Shown here: piece by piece, positions 1-8,906 of the stretch | How positions within the stretch are numbered: position 1 is the stretch's first letter | Layout: every line of letters begins with the position of its first letter | DNA from: Gemmatimonadota bacterium | Lineage (GTDB): Bacteria; Gemmatimonadota; Gemmatimonadetes; Gemmatimonadales; GWC2-71-9 | Direction of reading: 5' to 3' | NCBI GenBank assembly: GCA_003222035.1 | Contig: QHUS01000069.1 | Span: 1-64,000 of the forward strand | Length of the DNA: 64,000 bases | Position numbers and translations under genes: made by a program | The notes under the pieces: model-generated | Told to the model about the DNA's origin: nothing | Seen by the model: the letters and a program-made list of their open reading frames with translations, nothing else | The model's database searches: none

Positions 1-92
1 AGGGTGGGCGTAATCGGGTGGAACCGGCTCGTCGCGCCGTGGTGCGGTAGGGGCCCGGGAGGCCGGGGGGGGGGACTCCTGCCGGAAAATCG

Positions 93-136
93 TTGTTACA
101 CAGGCGTGGCACACCCGTTACACGACCGTCACGCAC
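93..136 (+). promoter_or_regulatory. Pho-box-like 11-bp direct repeats upstream of ppx-ppk1
   Basis: Four related heptamers sit at an exact 11-base period: GTTACAC at 95, GTGGCAC at 106, GTTACAC at 117 and GTCACGC at 128. PhoB/PhoP operators are known to be built from 11-bp direct repeat units, so the spacing is suggestive, and the downstream genes (exopolyphosphatase, polyphosphate kinase) are plausible phosphate-starvation targets. The repeats lie about 180 bases before the ppx start. The rest of bases 1-312 shows no convincing gene. It also contains two G tracts (10 G at 65-74, 8 G at 208-215) that could vary in length. The operator call is inference from periodicity only. Confidence 0.45.
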
Positions 137-312
137 GTCTCTGCCGGCGACTGATCTTGCGCTCTGGCGACGCTCCTGCTGGTGGTGCACCTTTCAAGCC
201 GAGCGACGGGGGGGGTAAACCGGCCCGGGCTGTGACGCGTCGGGCGACGGCGCCGACGCGCGCAGGGGTGACGTAGCGGCCGTCGACTCGCTCCACGCCG
301 GACGGCGGCCTC

Positions 313-1968
313 ATGAGCAGCACGACAACTCTCTCGGAAGCGCCCCGCACCACCGTCGCCGGCGGGGGTTCCCGCCCGGCGGTACCCATCGAGGTTCCGG
401 CGCTCCCGCGCCTCGCCGCCATCGACATCGGAACCAACTCCATCCGCTTGGTGGTCGCCGAAGTGCAACCCGACGCCTCGTACCGCGTGCTCGACCAGGA
501 TCGAGAGATGACCCGGCTGGGCCGCGGTCTCTACTCGAGCGGGCGGCTCGGCGACAGTCCGATGGAGCAGTCGTTCCAGGCGCTCGGCAGGATGAAGGCG
601 ATTGCCGACGGCTTCGGAGTCGTGGAGTTGCGTGCCATCGCTACGGCCGCGGTACGGGAAGCGGCCAACGGACGCGAATTCGTGCGCGAGGCGTGGCGTC
701 GCCACCGCGTCCGCATCGAAGTGGTGACGGCCGAGGAGGAGGCCCGGCTCGCCTTCCGCAGCGTGACCCGTCATTACGATCTCGACGATCAGCTCACGGC
801 GATCGTGGACATCGGGGGCGGCAGCGCGGAAGTCATCCTCGCCGCCACGGGCGTCGTGGACCAGGTCGTCTCGCTGCCGTTGGGCGCGGTCCGGCTCTCC
901 GAGCGGTACGGCAAGTCGGACCCGCTCAAGCCGAAGCACTGGAAGGCGCTGCGCCGCGCCATCGATCGGACCATCAAGGAGGCGATCGGGAAGCCGCCGT
1001 TCGCGGCCGAAGTGATGATCGGGAGCGGTGGCACGTTCACCAATCTCGTCGAGATGGCGCAGGCCGAGCGCGATGGAAAGATCACGCATACCGGTGACCA
1101 AACGCTCAGCCGCGCAGAGATCTCACGGCTGCTCGACCGACTGCGGGAGACCCCGCTCGCCGCGCGGCGGGAGATTCCGGGCCTGAATCCGCAGCGCGCC
1201 GACATCATCGTGGCCGGGGTGGCTGTGATCGCCCGGCTGGCGCGCCGGCTCGGCACGCAGCGCATCCTCGTGAACGATCGTGGCGTCCGGGACGGCGTGT
1301 TGTTGGCGATGATCGACGATCTGCCGGGCATCCCTCCCCCAACGGCTGCCCGGCCCCAGCAGTCGGATCGCATGGAGTCGGTGCGCCGCTTCGCGCGCAA
1401 GTGTCACTCCAACGAGCGCCACTGCGAGCACGTGGCGCGCCTGGGGGCCGCGCTGTTCGAAGCGCTGCGCGACGCCTTCGCGCTGCCACCGGCCGGCGCC
1501 GACATTCTCCGGGCTGCGGCGCTGTTGCACGACATCGGGTACTTGATCAACCACGAGCGCCATCACAAGCACGCCTACCACCTGATCATGCACGGCGACC
1601 TGCGCGGCTTTTCCGCCCGCGAAGTGGAGCTCATTGCGAACGTGGCTCGCTATCACCGGCGGGCGTTTCCCAAGAAGCGGCATCCCAACTTCGCGCGGCT
1701 CGACCGCGGGGAGCGCCGCTTGGTCCGCAGACTAGCCGGCATCCTGCGGGTCGCGGACGGGCTCGACCGCACGCACGGCCAGGCGGTCACGGGCCTCCGC
1801 TGCCAGGTGGGGGACGGATGGGTGCGGATCCGCGCCGTCGCCAGCCGCGATCCAGCGATCGAGCTGGAGGACGCGACGCGGAAGGCCGGGCTGTTCGAGC
1901 GCGCCTTCCGCGGCGAACCAATGCTGCAGTGGTCGCGCCCCAGGGCCCGGAGCTCACAGCGTGCCTGA
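313..1968 (+). CDS. ppx: Ppx/GppA-type exopolyphosphatase with C-terminal HD domain
   Basis: Predicted to hydrolyse terminal phosphates of polyphosphate (or pppGpp). The 551-residue protein has an ASKHA-fold phosphatase half: DIGTNS phosphate loop at residues 38-43 and DIGGGSAEV from residue 166. An HD-type helical domain follows, with LLHDIGY around residues 404-410 (His406-Asp407) and further histidines in NHERHHKH. This is the long Ppx layout rather than the short catalytic-only form. The first 30 or so residues are low-complexity, so the true start may lie slightly inside; the ATG at 313 is the furthest upstream candidate. It opens a polyP operon and its stop overlaps the GTG of ppk1 by 8 bases, implying co-translation. 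Ppx versus GppA specificity cannot be settled from sequence alone. Confidence 0.9.
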   Translation: MSSTTTLSEAPRTTVAGGGSRPAVPIEVPALPRLAAIDIGTNSIRLVVAEVQPDASYRVLDQDREMTRLGRGLYSSGRLGDSPMEQSFQALGRMKAIADGFGVVELRAIATAAVREAANGREFVREAWRRHRVRIEVVTAEEEARLAFRSVTRHYDLDDQLTAIVDIGGGSAEVILAATGVVDQVVSLPLGAVRLSERYGKSDPLKPKHWKALRRAIDRTIKEAIGKPPFAAEVMIGSGGTFTNLVEMAQAERDGKITHTGDQTLSRAEISRLLDRLRETPLAARREIPGLNPQRADIIVAGVAVIARLARRLGTQRILVNDRGVRDGVLLAMIDDLPGIPPPTAARPQQSDRMESVRRFARKCHSNERHCEHVARLGAALFEALRDAFALPPAGADILRAAALLHDIGYLINHERHHKHAYHLIMHGDLRGFSAREVELIANVARYHRRAFPKKRHPNFARLDRGERRLVRRLAGILRVADGLDRTHGQAVTGLRCQVGDGWVRIRAVASRDPAIELEDATRKAGLFERAFRGEPMLQWSRPRARSSQRA

Positions 1969-4141
1969 CCGCGTCCCGCCGTCCTATCCGCCGGACCATT
2001 ACCTCAACCGCGAGCTGTCGTGGCTGGAATTCAACGCCCGAGTGCTCGAGGAGGCGGCGGACCCGTCCAACCGGCTGCTCGAGCGGCTCAAGTTCGTCGC
2101 GATCTTCAGCTCGAACCTCGATGAGTTCTTCGAGATCCGGGTAGCCGGGCTGCAGCAGCAGGTCTACGCCGGCGTGGCGCCGCAGGATTTTGGTGCGGAC
2201 GGCATGGCCCCGGCCGAGCAGCTCGCCGCCATCGAGCGCCGGGCCCACGAGCTCGTGGCCGAGCAGTACCGGGTCCTCACCGAAGAGATCTTCCCCGGGC
2301 TCACCGCCGGGGGTATCGAGCGGGTGCGCCTCGAGGATCTCAGCGACGCCGAGCAGCGCCACGTGGAGCGGTTGTTCCGAACCAGCATCCTCCCCGTGCT
2401 GACGCCGCTGGCGATCGATCCGGGACACCCGTTCCCGCATGTGAACAACAAGAGCCTCAACATCGCGCTCGTAGTGGAGCGGAAGAGCGGCCGCCTGCCG
2501 CGGCGCCACTTCGGGGTGGTGCAGGTGCCCGCCGTGCTCGATCGCATCGTCATCGTTTCCACGCATGCCGACGCCGCCGTGCGCTTCGTGCTCCTCGAGG
2601 ATATCATCGCGCGCCACCTGCGGGAGCTGTTCGGAGGGCTGCGCGTGGTGAGCCACACGGTCTTCCGCATCACGCGGAACACCGAACTCACGATCGAGGA
2701 GGACGAGGCCGAAGACCTCCTGGAAACGATCGAAGAGAGCCTGCGCCAGCGGGTGCGGAGCGATCCGGTCCGCCTGGAGATCCTGGCGGACGCGGACGCC
2801 GCGCTCAGCGAGATGCTCACGGAAGCACACGACCTCGATCCGCGCGACGTATACCGGGTGCCCGGTCCCGTCGACCTGACCGCCCTGATGGCGCTACACC
2901 GGGTCGACGGCTTCGCGGCCCTCCGGGACGAGCCTCTGGTGCCGCGCGTGCCACCGGCCTTCGCGCAGGGGCGCCCGGTGTTCGACGTCATCCGGTCCCA
3001 GGACGTCCTGGTTCACCTACCCTATGAGTCGTTCGGATGCGTGTCGGAATTCATCGAGCGGGCAGCCGACGATCCGCAGGTCCTCGCCATCAAGCAGACC
3101 CTGTACCGCACCAGCGGGGCGAGCCCGATCGTCGCGGCCCTGGCGCGCGCCGCCCAGAACGGGAAGGAAGTGACCGCGCTCGTGGAACTCAAAGCGCGGA
3201 TGGATGAACAGAACAACATCGCGTGGGCGCGCACCCTCGAGCGGGCGGGAGTCCACGTGGTCTACGGTATCGTGGGCCTGAAGACGCACTGCAAGGCCGC
3301 CCTCGTCGTGCGGCGCGAGGCGGACGGTATCCGCCGGTACGTGCACCTCGCCACGGGGAACTACAATCCGTCGACGGCGCGCATCTACACCGACCTCGGC
3401 CTGTTCAGCGCAAACGCGGATCTCGGCGAGGACACGAGCGCCCTGTTCAACCTGCTCACGGGATACGCCGAGGGCTACCGCTGGAAAAAGCTCGGCGTCG
3501 CGCCACTCGACATGCGGGAGCGCGTGATCGCGCTGATCGAGCGCGAGCAGCGGAACGCGCGCGATGGACGGGCGGCCCGCATCATCGTGAAGATGAATGC
3601 CCTGGTGGAATGCTCGGTGATCGATGCCCTGTACCGCGCCTCGCAGGCCGGCGTCGAGATCGACCTCGTGATCCGGGGCATCTGCTGCCTGCGGCCGGGC
3701 CTCCCCGGCGTTTCCGAGCGCATCCGGGTGACGAGTATCGTCGATAAGTTTCTCGAGCACAGTCGCATCTTTTACTTCGAGAACGCGGGCCGCCCCGAAG
3801 TGCTCCTGGGCAGCGCCGACTGGATGCCGCGCAACTTCTGGCGCCGGATCGAAACCGTGTTTCCGATCGAGGACCCCGCGCTGCAGGCGCGTATCGTCAA
3901 CGACATCCTGCCCTTGGTCCTCGGCGACACCGTGAAGGCGCGGGAGCTCCGCTCCGACGGGACGTACCGCCGTCGCCGGCCGGCGGACGGCGAAGCGCCG
4001 GTCCGCTCCCAGGTCGCCCTGCAGCACCTGGCCCGTGAAGCGGCGCGCGAGACGACCGAGACTCGCCCGCCGTTCACGCCGATCGTCCGCCGACCGCGCC
4101 CCGGCACGCCGCAGGGCGTGCCCGCCGGTGGCTCGGGCTAA
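1961..4141 (+). CDS. ppk1: polyphosphate kinase 1 (PPK1)
   Basis: Catalyses reversible transfer of the ATP gamma-phosphate onto polyphosphate. The 726-residue length is typical of PPK1. The N-terminal signature YLNRELSWLEFNARVLEEA is followed by the ANLDEFF-type stretch (SNLDEFFEIRVAGL). The two catalytic histidines can be placed: His443 in the KTHCK segment (phosphoenzyme residue in the family) and His600 in FLEHSRI. Their 157-residue separation matches E. coli PPK1 (435/592). The start is a GTG overlapping the ppx stop. No in-frame ATG precedes the conserved N-terminus, so this start is well supported. It lies second in the ppx-ppk1-sixA-CHAD operon. A second, fused PPK1 lies at 5731-8904. 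Confidence 0.96.
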   Translation: MPDRVPPSYPPDHYLNRELSWLEFNARVLEEAADPSNRLLERLKFVAIFSSNLDEFFEIRVAGLQQQVYAGVAPQDFGADGMAPAEQLAAIERRAHELVAEQYRVLTEEIFPGLTAGGIERVRLEDLSDAEQRHVERLFRTSILPVLTPLAIDPGHPFPHVNNKSLNIALVVERKSGRLPRRHFGVVQVPAVLDRIVIVSTHADAAVRFVLLEDIIARHLRELFGGLRVVSHTVFRITRNTELTIEEDEAEDLLETIEESLRQRVRSDPVRLEILADADAALSEMLTEAHDLDPRDVYRVPGPVDLTALMALHRVDGFAALRDEPLVPRVPPAFAQGRPVFDVIRSQDVLVHLPYESFGCVSEFIERAADDPQVLAIKQTLYRTSGASPIVAALARAAQNGKEVTALVELKARMDEQNNIAWARTLERAGVHVVYGIVGLKTHCKAALVVRREADGIRRYVHLATGNYNPSTARIYTDLGLFSANADLGEDTSALFNLLTGYAEGYRWKKLGVAPLDMRERVIALIEREQRNARDGRAARIIVKMNALVECSVIDALYRASQAGVEIDLVIRGICCLRPGLPGVSERIRVTSIVDKFLEHSRIFYFENAGRPEVLLGSADWMPRNFWRRIETVFPIEDPALQARIVNDILPLVLGDTVKARELRSDGTYRRRRPADGEAPVRSQVALQHLAREAARETTETRPPFTPIVRRPRPGTPQGVPAGGSG

Positions 4142-4151
4142 GGGGAGCAGC

Positions 4152-4664
4152 GTGCGCCTGCTCGTGGTGCGCCACGCGATCGCCGAAGACCGGGCGGAGT
4201 TTGCCACCCGTCACAAGGACGACGCCGCTCGCCCCCTGACCCCTGACGGGCGGCGCAAGATGGAGCGGGCCGCCGTGGGCCTGCGGGAGCTGGTGCCTCA
4301 GATCGACCTTCTGGCTGCCAGCCCGCTCAAGCGCGCCCTCGAGACCGCCGAGATCCTGGCGGCGGCGTACAACGATGTCCGGGTGGAGCGGATTGCGGAG
4401 CTCGCACCGGGCGCGGGCGTGGAGCGGGTCATCGGCTGGCTCGCGGGTCAACACGCGAGGGGCACTATCGCGGCCGTCGGCCACGAGCCCGACCTGAGCC
4501 AGCTCGTCTGCGCGCTGCTCGCGGGGGCCAGCGGGCCGTTCCTGGAGCTCCGCAAGGGCGCGGCCTGTATGCTCGAGTTCTCCGGGCCCGTCGCCAAGGC
4601 GGGGGCCACGCTGGACTGGTTCCTCGGCCCGAAGCACCTGCGGCGACTCGCCAATGGTGAGTAA
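4152..4664 (+). CDS. sixA: SixA-like histidine phosphatase
   Basis: A 170-residue protein of the histidine phosphatase (phosphoglycerate mutase-like) superfamily. The N-terminal RHA motif appears in LLVVRHAIAED, the second region in SPLKRALETAEIL, and the second catalytic histidine in VGHEPDLSQ. Family members of this size (SixA) dephosphorylate phosphohistidine proteins. I chose the GTG at 4152 because AGGGGAGC lies just upstream and the RHA motif then falls at its usual N-terminal place; reading further upstream runs back into the ppk1 coding region. It sits 10 bases after ppk1 and overlaps the CHAD gene start by 11 bases. The substrate here is unknown; phosphohistidine on PPK1 or an unrelated phosphate ester are both possible. 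Confidence 0.85.
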   Translation: MRLLVVRHAIAEDRAEFATRHKDDAARPLTPDGRRKMERAAVGLRELVPQIDLLAASPLKRALETAEILAAAYNDVRVERIAELAPGAGVERVIGWLAGQHARGTIAAVGHEPDLSQLVCALLAGASGPFLELRKGAACMLEFSGPVAKAGATLDWFLGPKHLRRLANGE

Positions 4665-5724
4665 CGCGCCGGTTGGGGGGGGAAGGTTGCTGTCGCGGGC
4701 CGCTGCGGTCGCGGCCGCGCTCCTGGGACTCACGCTGCTCGACGCAGTCCGAGAGAGCTCCGGGCGGCTCGCCGACGCCGATGACGCCGAGGCGCTACAC
4801 GACTTTCGGGTGGCGCTGCGGCGACTGCGCACGCTGCTTCGCACGTTTCGCGAAGAGCTCGGCGATGCCGCGTCGAAGAAGCTGCAACGCCGGCTGCGCG
4901 GCTTGACCCGAATGACCAGCGGAGGCCGCGATGCCGAGGTGCAGCTCGCCTGGGTTCGCGCCCGGCGAGGCCAGGTCGCCCGTGGCTCGCGCGCGGGGCT
5001 GGCCTGGCTCCTCGCCCGACTCACGGCACGCCGCGACGAGGCGTACGCTGTCGTCCAGAGTGACGTGGCATCCGAGCTTCGACAGGTCGAGCGCCGCGTG
5101 CGACGCACGCTCATCGAGGTCACGGTAACCGCAGCCCCTCACGGAACGCTGTTTGCCCCGACCGCGGCCCGCGTGGTGCGGGCGGAGGCCACGGCACTGA
5201 ACCACGCGCTGGCCGCTGCCCGGTCGCCCCACGACCAGGAGGCCGTGCACGCCACGCGTATCGTCGTGAAGCGGCTGCGCTACGTGCTCGAATGGCTGGC
5301 CAGCGACGTGTCCCAGGCGACCCCCATCATCGCGCGACTCCGCGGCTTGCAGGACGTGCTGGGCGAGCTGCACGACCTGCACGTGTTCATCGGGGAGCTG
5401 GGTGATGCGGTCGCCGATGCAGCCGCGGAGCGCGCCCGCGCTCTGCACGCGCGAGCAATGCGGAGCTCGCGGCGGCCCGCCGCCAGGCGGCGCCGAGCCC
5501 CGACCCCGGGAAGTGCCGGCCTGCTCGCCCTGGCACGTCTCGCCAGCGATGAGGAGGAACGGCTCGGGCAGCGCCTGGCCGCGGAGCTGGACACGGCGGG
5601 GACTCGAGCGCTCGAAACCGATCTCATGACACTGGCCGACGATCTCGTCACGGCGCCGCCGGCGCCACCCAAGCGTTCACCGCGTCGCTTGCGGCTGCGG
5701 CATGGTGGCCGGGCCACGGTGTAG
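4654..5724 (+). CDS. CHAD domain protein (polyphosphate-binding helical domain)
   Basis: A 356-residue, mostly helical, very Arg/Lys-rich protein. CHAD (conserved histidine alpha-helical domain) proteins are known polyphosphate binders. Two diagnostic halves are visible: HDFRVALRRLRTLLRTFRE (about residues 49-67) and HATRIVVKRLRYVLEWL with RLRGLQDVLGELHDLHVF (about residues 201-247). The helices carry conserved His and basic residues that form the polyanion-binding face in the family. The region after about 265 (SSRRPAARRRRAP) is a basic linker followed by another helical stretch. It is the last gene of the polyP operon, starting inside the sixA stop region. It ends 6 bases from the convergent CYTH-PPK1 stop, leaving no room for a conventional terminator between the two operons. 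Confidence 0.88.
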   Translation: MVSNAPVGGGRLLSRAAAVAAALLGLTLLDAVRESSGRLADADDAEALHDFRVALRRLRTLLRTFREELGDAASKKLQRRLRGLTRMTSGGRDAEVQLAWVRARRGQVARGSRAGLAWLLARLTARRDEAYAVVQSDVASELRQVERRVRRTLIEVTVTAAPHGTLFAPTAARVVRAEATALNHALAAARSPHDQEAVHATRIVVKRLRYVLEWLASDVSQATPIIARLRGLQDVLGELHDLHVFIGELGDAVADAAAERARALHARAMRSSRRPAARRRRAPTPGSAGLLALARLASDEEERLGQRLAAELDTAGTRALETDLMTLADDLVTAPPAPPKRSPRRLRLRHGGRATV

Positions 5725-5730
5725 CGAGGC

Positions 5731-8700
5731 CTAGGCCGTGTCGGGGCTGAGCAAGCGCTCCTGAGAGTCGCGTCGGTCAGAGCCGGGGGCGGGGGTGCGA
5801 CGCCGATAGCTCCCGTCAGCTTCGAGCTCCCATGCCGTCGGGTCGTCGAGCGCGGTCTCCAGGATTCGGTCGAGCCGACTGCGACTCGCGGCGTCGCCCA
5901 CCGGCGTCACCACCTCTACCCGGTGCCGCAGGTTGCGCGGGCGCCAGTCGGGGGAACCGATGTAGTACTCGGCGTCGCCGCCGTTCGCGAAATGGGAGAT
6001 GCGTGAGTGTTCCAGAAAGCGTCCCAACACACTCACGACGCGGATCCGCTCCGACAGGTCGACCACGCCGGGTCGCAGGGTACAGATTCCCCGGACGATG
6101 AGCGCTATGTCGACACCAGCTCGGGACGCGCCGTACAGCGCCTCGATGATCTCGGGATCGGCGAGGCCGTTGAGCTTCGCCCGTATGCGAGCCTCACGGC
6201 CCGCCTTCGCGTGGTCGGCCTCGCGGGCGATGAGGTCGAGCAGCCGTTGGGCGAGGTACTTGGGCGAGACGAGAATCCGACGGAACGCGGCCTGCGGGGG
6301 TCGGGAGGACCCCGATAGCTCGTTGAACAAGTCGTTCACATCGGCGCCCAATGCCGGGTCTGCCGAGAGCAGGCCCAGATCGGTATAGATCGCGGCCGTG
6401 GCGGCATTGTAATTCCCAGTGCCGATGTGCACGTAGCGGCGCATGCCACCGGGCTCGCGCCGCACCACGAGAGCCGTCTTGGCGTGCGTCTTGAGCTCTA
6501 CGAGACCGTATACGACACGGATGCCGGCCTGCTCGAGCTTTCGGGCCCAGTCGATGTTGCGCTCTTCGTCGAACCGCGCCTTCAGCTCGACGAACACGAA
6601 CACTTCCTTGCCGCGTTCCGCCGCGCGCACCAGCGCGTCGACGATCGCGGAACGTCCTCCGGCCCGGTACAGCGTCTGCTTGATGGCGACCACGTCGGGG
6701 TCGTCGGCGGCCTCGACCAGGAGGCGTTGCACGGTCGTCTCGAACGAGTCGTACGGGTGATGCACCAGTACGTCGCGCTCGGCGAGGACCGCGAAGATCG
6801 AGCGTTCCGGGTCGATGGGTGTGTCGGCCTGGTACGGCGCGTAGTCGAGCGCGGGCAGCGGCAGGCGCGCGAGCTCGCGCAGCCCGCCGAAGTCGACGAA
6901 GCCAGGCGCCTGGTACAGGTCGTCCGCGCCGAGCAAGCCGGCGGGAGTCGCCTCCTCGAACTGCAGCTCGCGGAGCAACAGCTCTCGCACCGACGCCGGC
7001 ATGTCCGCCGCCACCTCGACGCGCACGGCCGCGCTATAGGGACGGCGCTTCGTCTCCTCTTCGATGGCCTGCAGCAGGCTCGTGGCATGCTGTTCGTCGA
7101 GCTCCAGATCCGCGCCGCGCGTGACGCGGAACGCGTACGCTTCTTCTGCGACCCTCCCCGGGTACACGTGGTGCAGATTCGCGCGGATGAGCTCCTCCAC
7201 GGGGACGAACCCGGTGCCGTCCTCGAGCGGCACGAATCGCGAGGCCGTGTCGGGCACCTTCACGTAGGCGAAGTGAGTCGGTCCTCCGCGGGAATCGCGC
7301 ACGACGACGGCGAGCGACAGGCGCAGGTTGGGGATCAGGGGGAAGGGGTGTCCCGGCGCGCGAGTCAGGGCCTGCGGCGTCATCGACGGGAAGATCTGCT
7401 CCGTGAACACGCGATTCAGAGATTGCTGCTGCGCGGTGGCCAGGTCGGCCCACCGCAGGATGCGTATCCCGTGCGCGGCGAGCGCGGGACGACAGCCCTC
7501 CTCGAAGCAGCGACCCTGGCGCTCGAGCAGCGCGCGCACCCGGATCGCGACGGCCTGGAGGTCCGCTTCCCCGGCCCCCTCCGCCACCGCGCGTTTCAGC
7601 GCCGCGACCCGGACCATGAAGAATTCATCCAGGTTCGCGCTGAAAATGGACAGAAACCGCAGTCGCGCCAGGAGCGGCACACCCGCGTCCTCCGCCAGCT
7701 CGACGACGCGGGCGTTGAACTGCAGCAGGCTGAGATCGGCGTTGAGGAAGTGATCAGGGCTCGGTCGCACGCCGTCGGCGGCCGGGAGCCGCAGGGCGAC
7801 GTCCGACAGACGCACCCGACGGCCGCCCGACGCTCGCGACGCTTCTTCCGGCGCGACGTCGGGCACGCGCATCGTGAAGGCGTCCGACCGCGCCGCGACG
7901 GCCAGCGCGGCCAGCGTTCGCGGATCGCGCAGCCCCGGGGAGCCAGCCTCGGCGAGCAGCTGATCGAAGGGTAGCCACTCGAGGCGACCCTCGCCTCCGG
8001 CTCCGCCTCCCCGGGCCCCGGGGATGCGACGCGCCTCCCAGACCTCGAGCAGTGGTCGGGTGATGCCAGCGGGCGCCGTACCGAGAAAGCGGAGTTGCCC
8101 GTCGGCGCTGCCGAAACATGCCCGCAACAGCTCCCGGCACGCTTCTTCGCCGCTTCCCCGGCGGGTCGGCAGGCTGAGCGTGGCCGATTCGGTGAGCATG
8201 GCCACGGATGCGCCCTCGAGCGCGATCACGGCGACCTCGCGTCCGCTGCGCGCGGCGCGTGCGAACCCCTCCGCTTCCAAGTCGCGGAGCAGCTTCTCGG
8301 CACGGTCCTGCTTCCCAACGAGCAGCGGCCGCAGCCCGTACCGCTCCTGAAGCGCCTGCGCGACGCGCTCGAGCGGGGGCCGTCCGCCCGCCACCTCTCG
8401 GACCTTCAGTTCTTGAAACGTCTGCGCGAACTGTTGGCTTCGCACCGTGACGACGTCGTACACGATTTCGTAACGCGCCCGGCGGAACCACCGGGGTTCG
8501 GTGCGCCGCACGCGTCGCTCGGTTTCGAACTGAATGCGGGGCAAGAGCTGGCCCGGCTCGATCAGCGCCCGGAGCCGCCGCGCTGGGTCCGAGCTGCCCG
8601 CGAGCGCCTGTTCGCCTTCGAGCTCGGGAACGTCCGCCGCGAAGGTCTGCGGCAGCGCGAGCTGCGTTCCCCCTTCCCACCGGCCCGCGGACCGCAGGGT

Positions 8701-8904
8701 GAGGATGCGTCGGTCATCCAGCCGGGTGCGGAACCTGCAGCTAATGCCGCGCCGCCGCAGGGCCCAGTCCGCCGAATCGAAGTAGATGTCGCGGTGGAAC
8801 CACTGCTCCAGGCGGCCGGAGCGGATGCCGAGCGGGAGGGCGTCCGTCACCATGCGGTTGAGCAGCTCCAGCGTTGGTACGTCGGCCCTCCACTCGGCCG
8901 GCAT
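5731..8904 (-). CDS. ppk1: CYTH-domain / polyphosphate kinase 1 fusion
   Basis: A 1057-residue protein, some 330-370 residues longer than ordinary PPK1. Residues 1 to about 215 look like a CYTH (triphosphate tunnel) domain: RDIYFDSADWALRRRGIS, a following Arg/Thr strand (FRTRLDDRRILTLRS), FETERRVRR, ELKVREVAGG, and the closing ALQERYGLRPLLVGKQDRAEKLL. The usual N-terminal ExExK strand is not obvious, so catalysis by this half is uncertain. Residues 215 to about 380 match nothing I recognise. From about 383 a complete PPK1 follows (HFLNADLSLLQFNARV, ANLDEFFMVRV), with both catalytic histidines: His807 in KTHAK and His966 in FLEHSRI. The ATG at 8904 lies 2 bases after the upstream gene's stop; reading further upstream enters that gene's coding region. 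Confidence 0.85.
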   Translation of the reverse strand: MPAEWRADVPTLELLNRMVTDALPLGIRSGRLEQWFHRDIYFDSADWALRRRGISCRFRTRLDDRRILTLRSAGRWEGGTQLALPQTFAADVPELEGEQALAGSSDPARRLRALIEPGQLLPRIQFETERRVRRTEPRWFRRARYEIVYDVVTVRSQQFAQTFQELKVREVAGGRPPLERVAQALQERYGLRPLLVGKQDRAEKLLRDLEAEGFARAARSGREVAVIALEGASVAMLTESATLSLPTRRGSGEEACRELLRACFGSADGQLRFLGTAPAGITRPLLEVWEARRIPGARGGGAGGEGRLEWLPFDQLLAEAGSPGLRDPRTLAALAVAARSDAFTMRVPDVAPEEASRASGGRRVRLSDVALRLPAADGVRPSPDHFLNADLSLLQFNARVVELAEDAGVPLLARLRFLSIFSANLDEFFMVRVAALKRAVAEGAGEADLQAVAIRVRALLERQGRCFEEGCRPALAAHGIRILRWADLATAQQQSLNRVFTEQIFPSMTPQALTRAPGHPFPLIPNLRLSLAVVVRDSRGGPTHFAYVKVPDTASRFVPLEDGTGFVPVEELIRANLHHVYPGRVAEEAYAFRVTRGADLELDEQHATSLLQAIEEETKRRPYSAAVRVEVAADMPASVRELLLRELQFEEATPAGLLGADDLYQAPGFVDFGGLRELARLPLPALDYAPYQADTPIDPERSIFAVLAERDVLVHHPYDSFETTVQRLLVEAADDPDVVAIKQTLYRAGGRSAIVDALVRAAERGKEVFVFVELKARFDEERNIDWARKLEQAGIRVVYGLVELKTHAKTALVVRREPGGMRRYVHIGTGNYNAATAAIYTDLGLLSADPALGADVNDLFNELSGSSRPPQAAFRRILVSPKYLAQRLLDLIAREADHAKAGREARIRAKLNGLADPEIIEALYGASRAGVDIALIVRGICTLRPGVVDLSERIRVVSVLGRFLEHSRISHFANGGDAEYYIGSPDWRPRNLRHRVEVVTPVGDAASRSRLDRILETALDDPTAWELEADGSYRRRTPAPGSDRRDSQERLLSPDTA

Positions 8905-8906
8905 GA

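Noticed and set aside
118-1101. Minus-strand genes opposite ppx
   Set aside because: Low-complexity Arg/His-rich translations with no motifs, lying opposite a gene with clear conserved residues.
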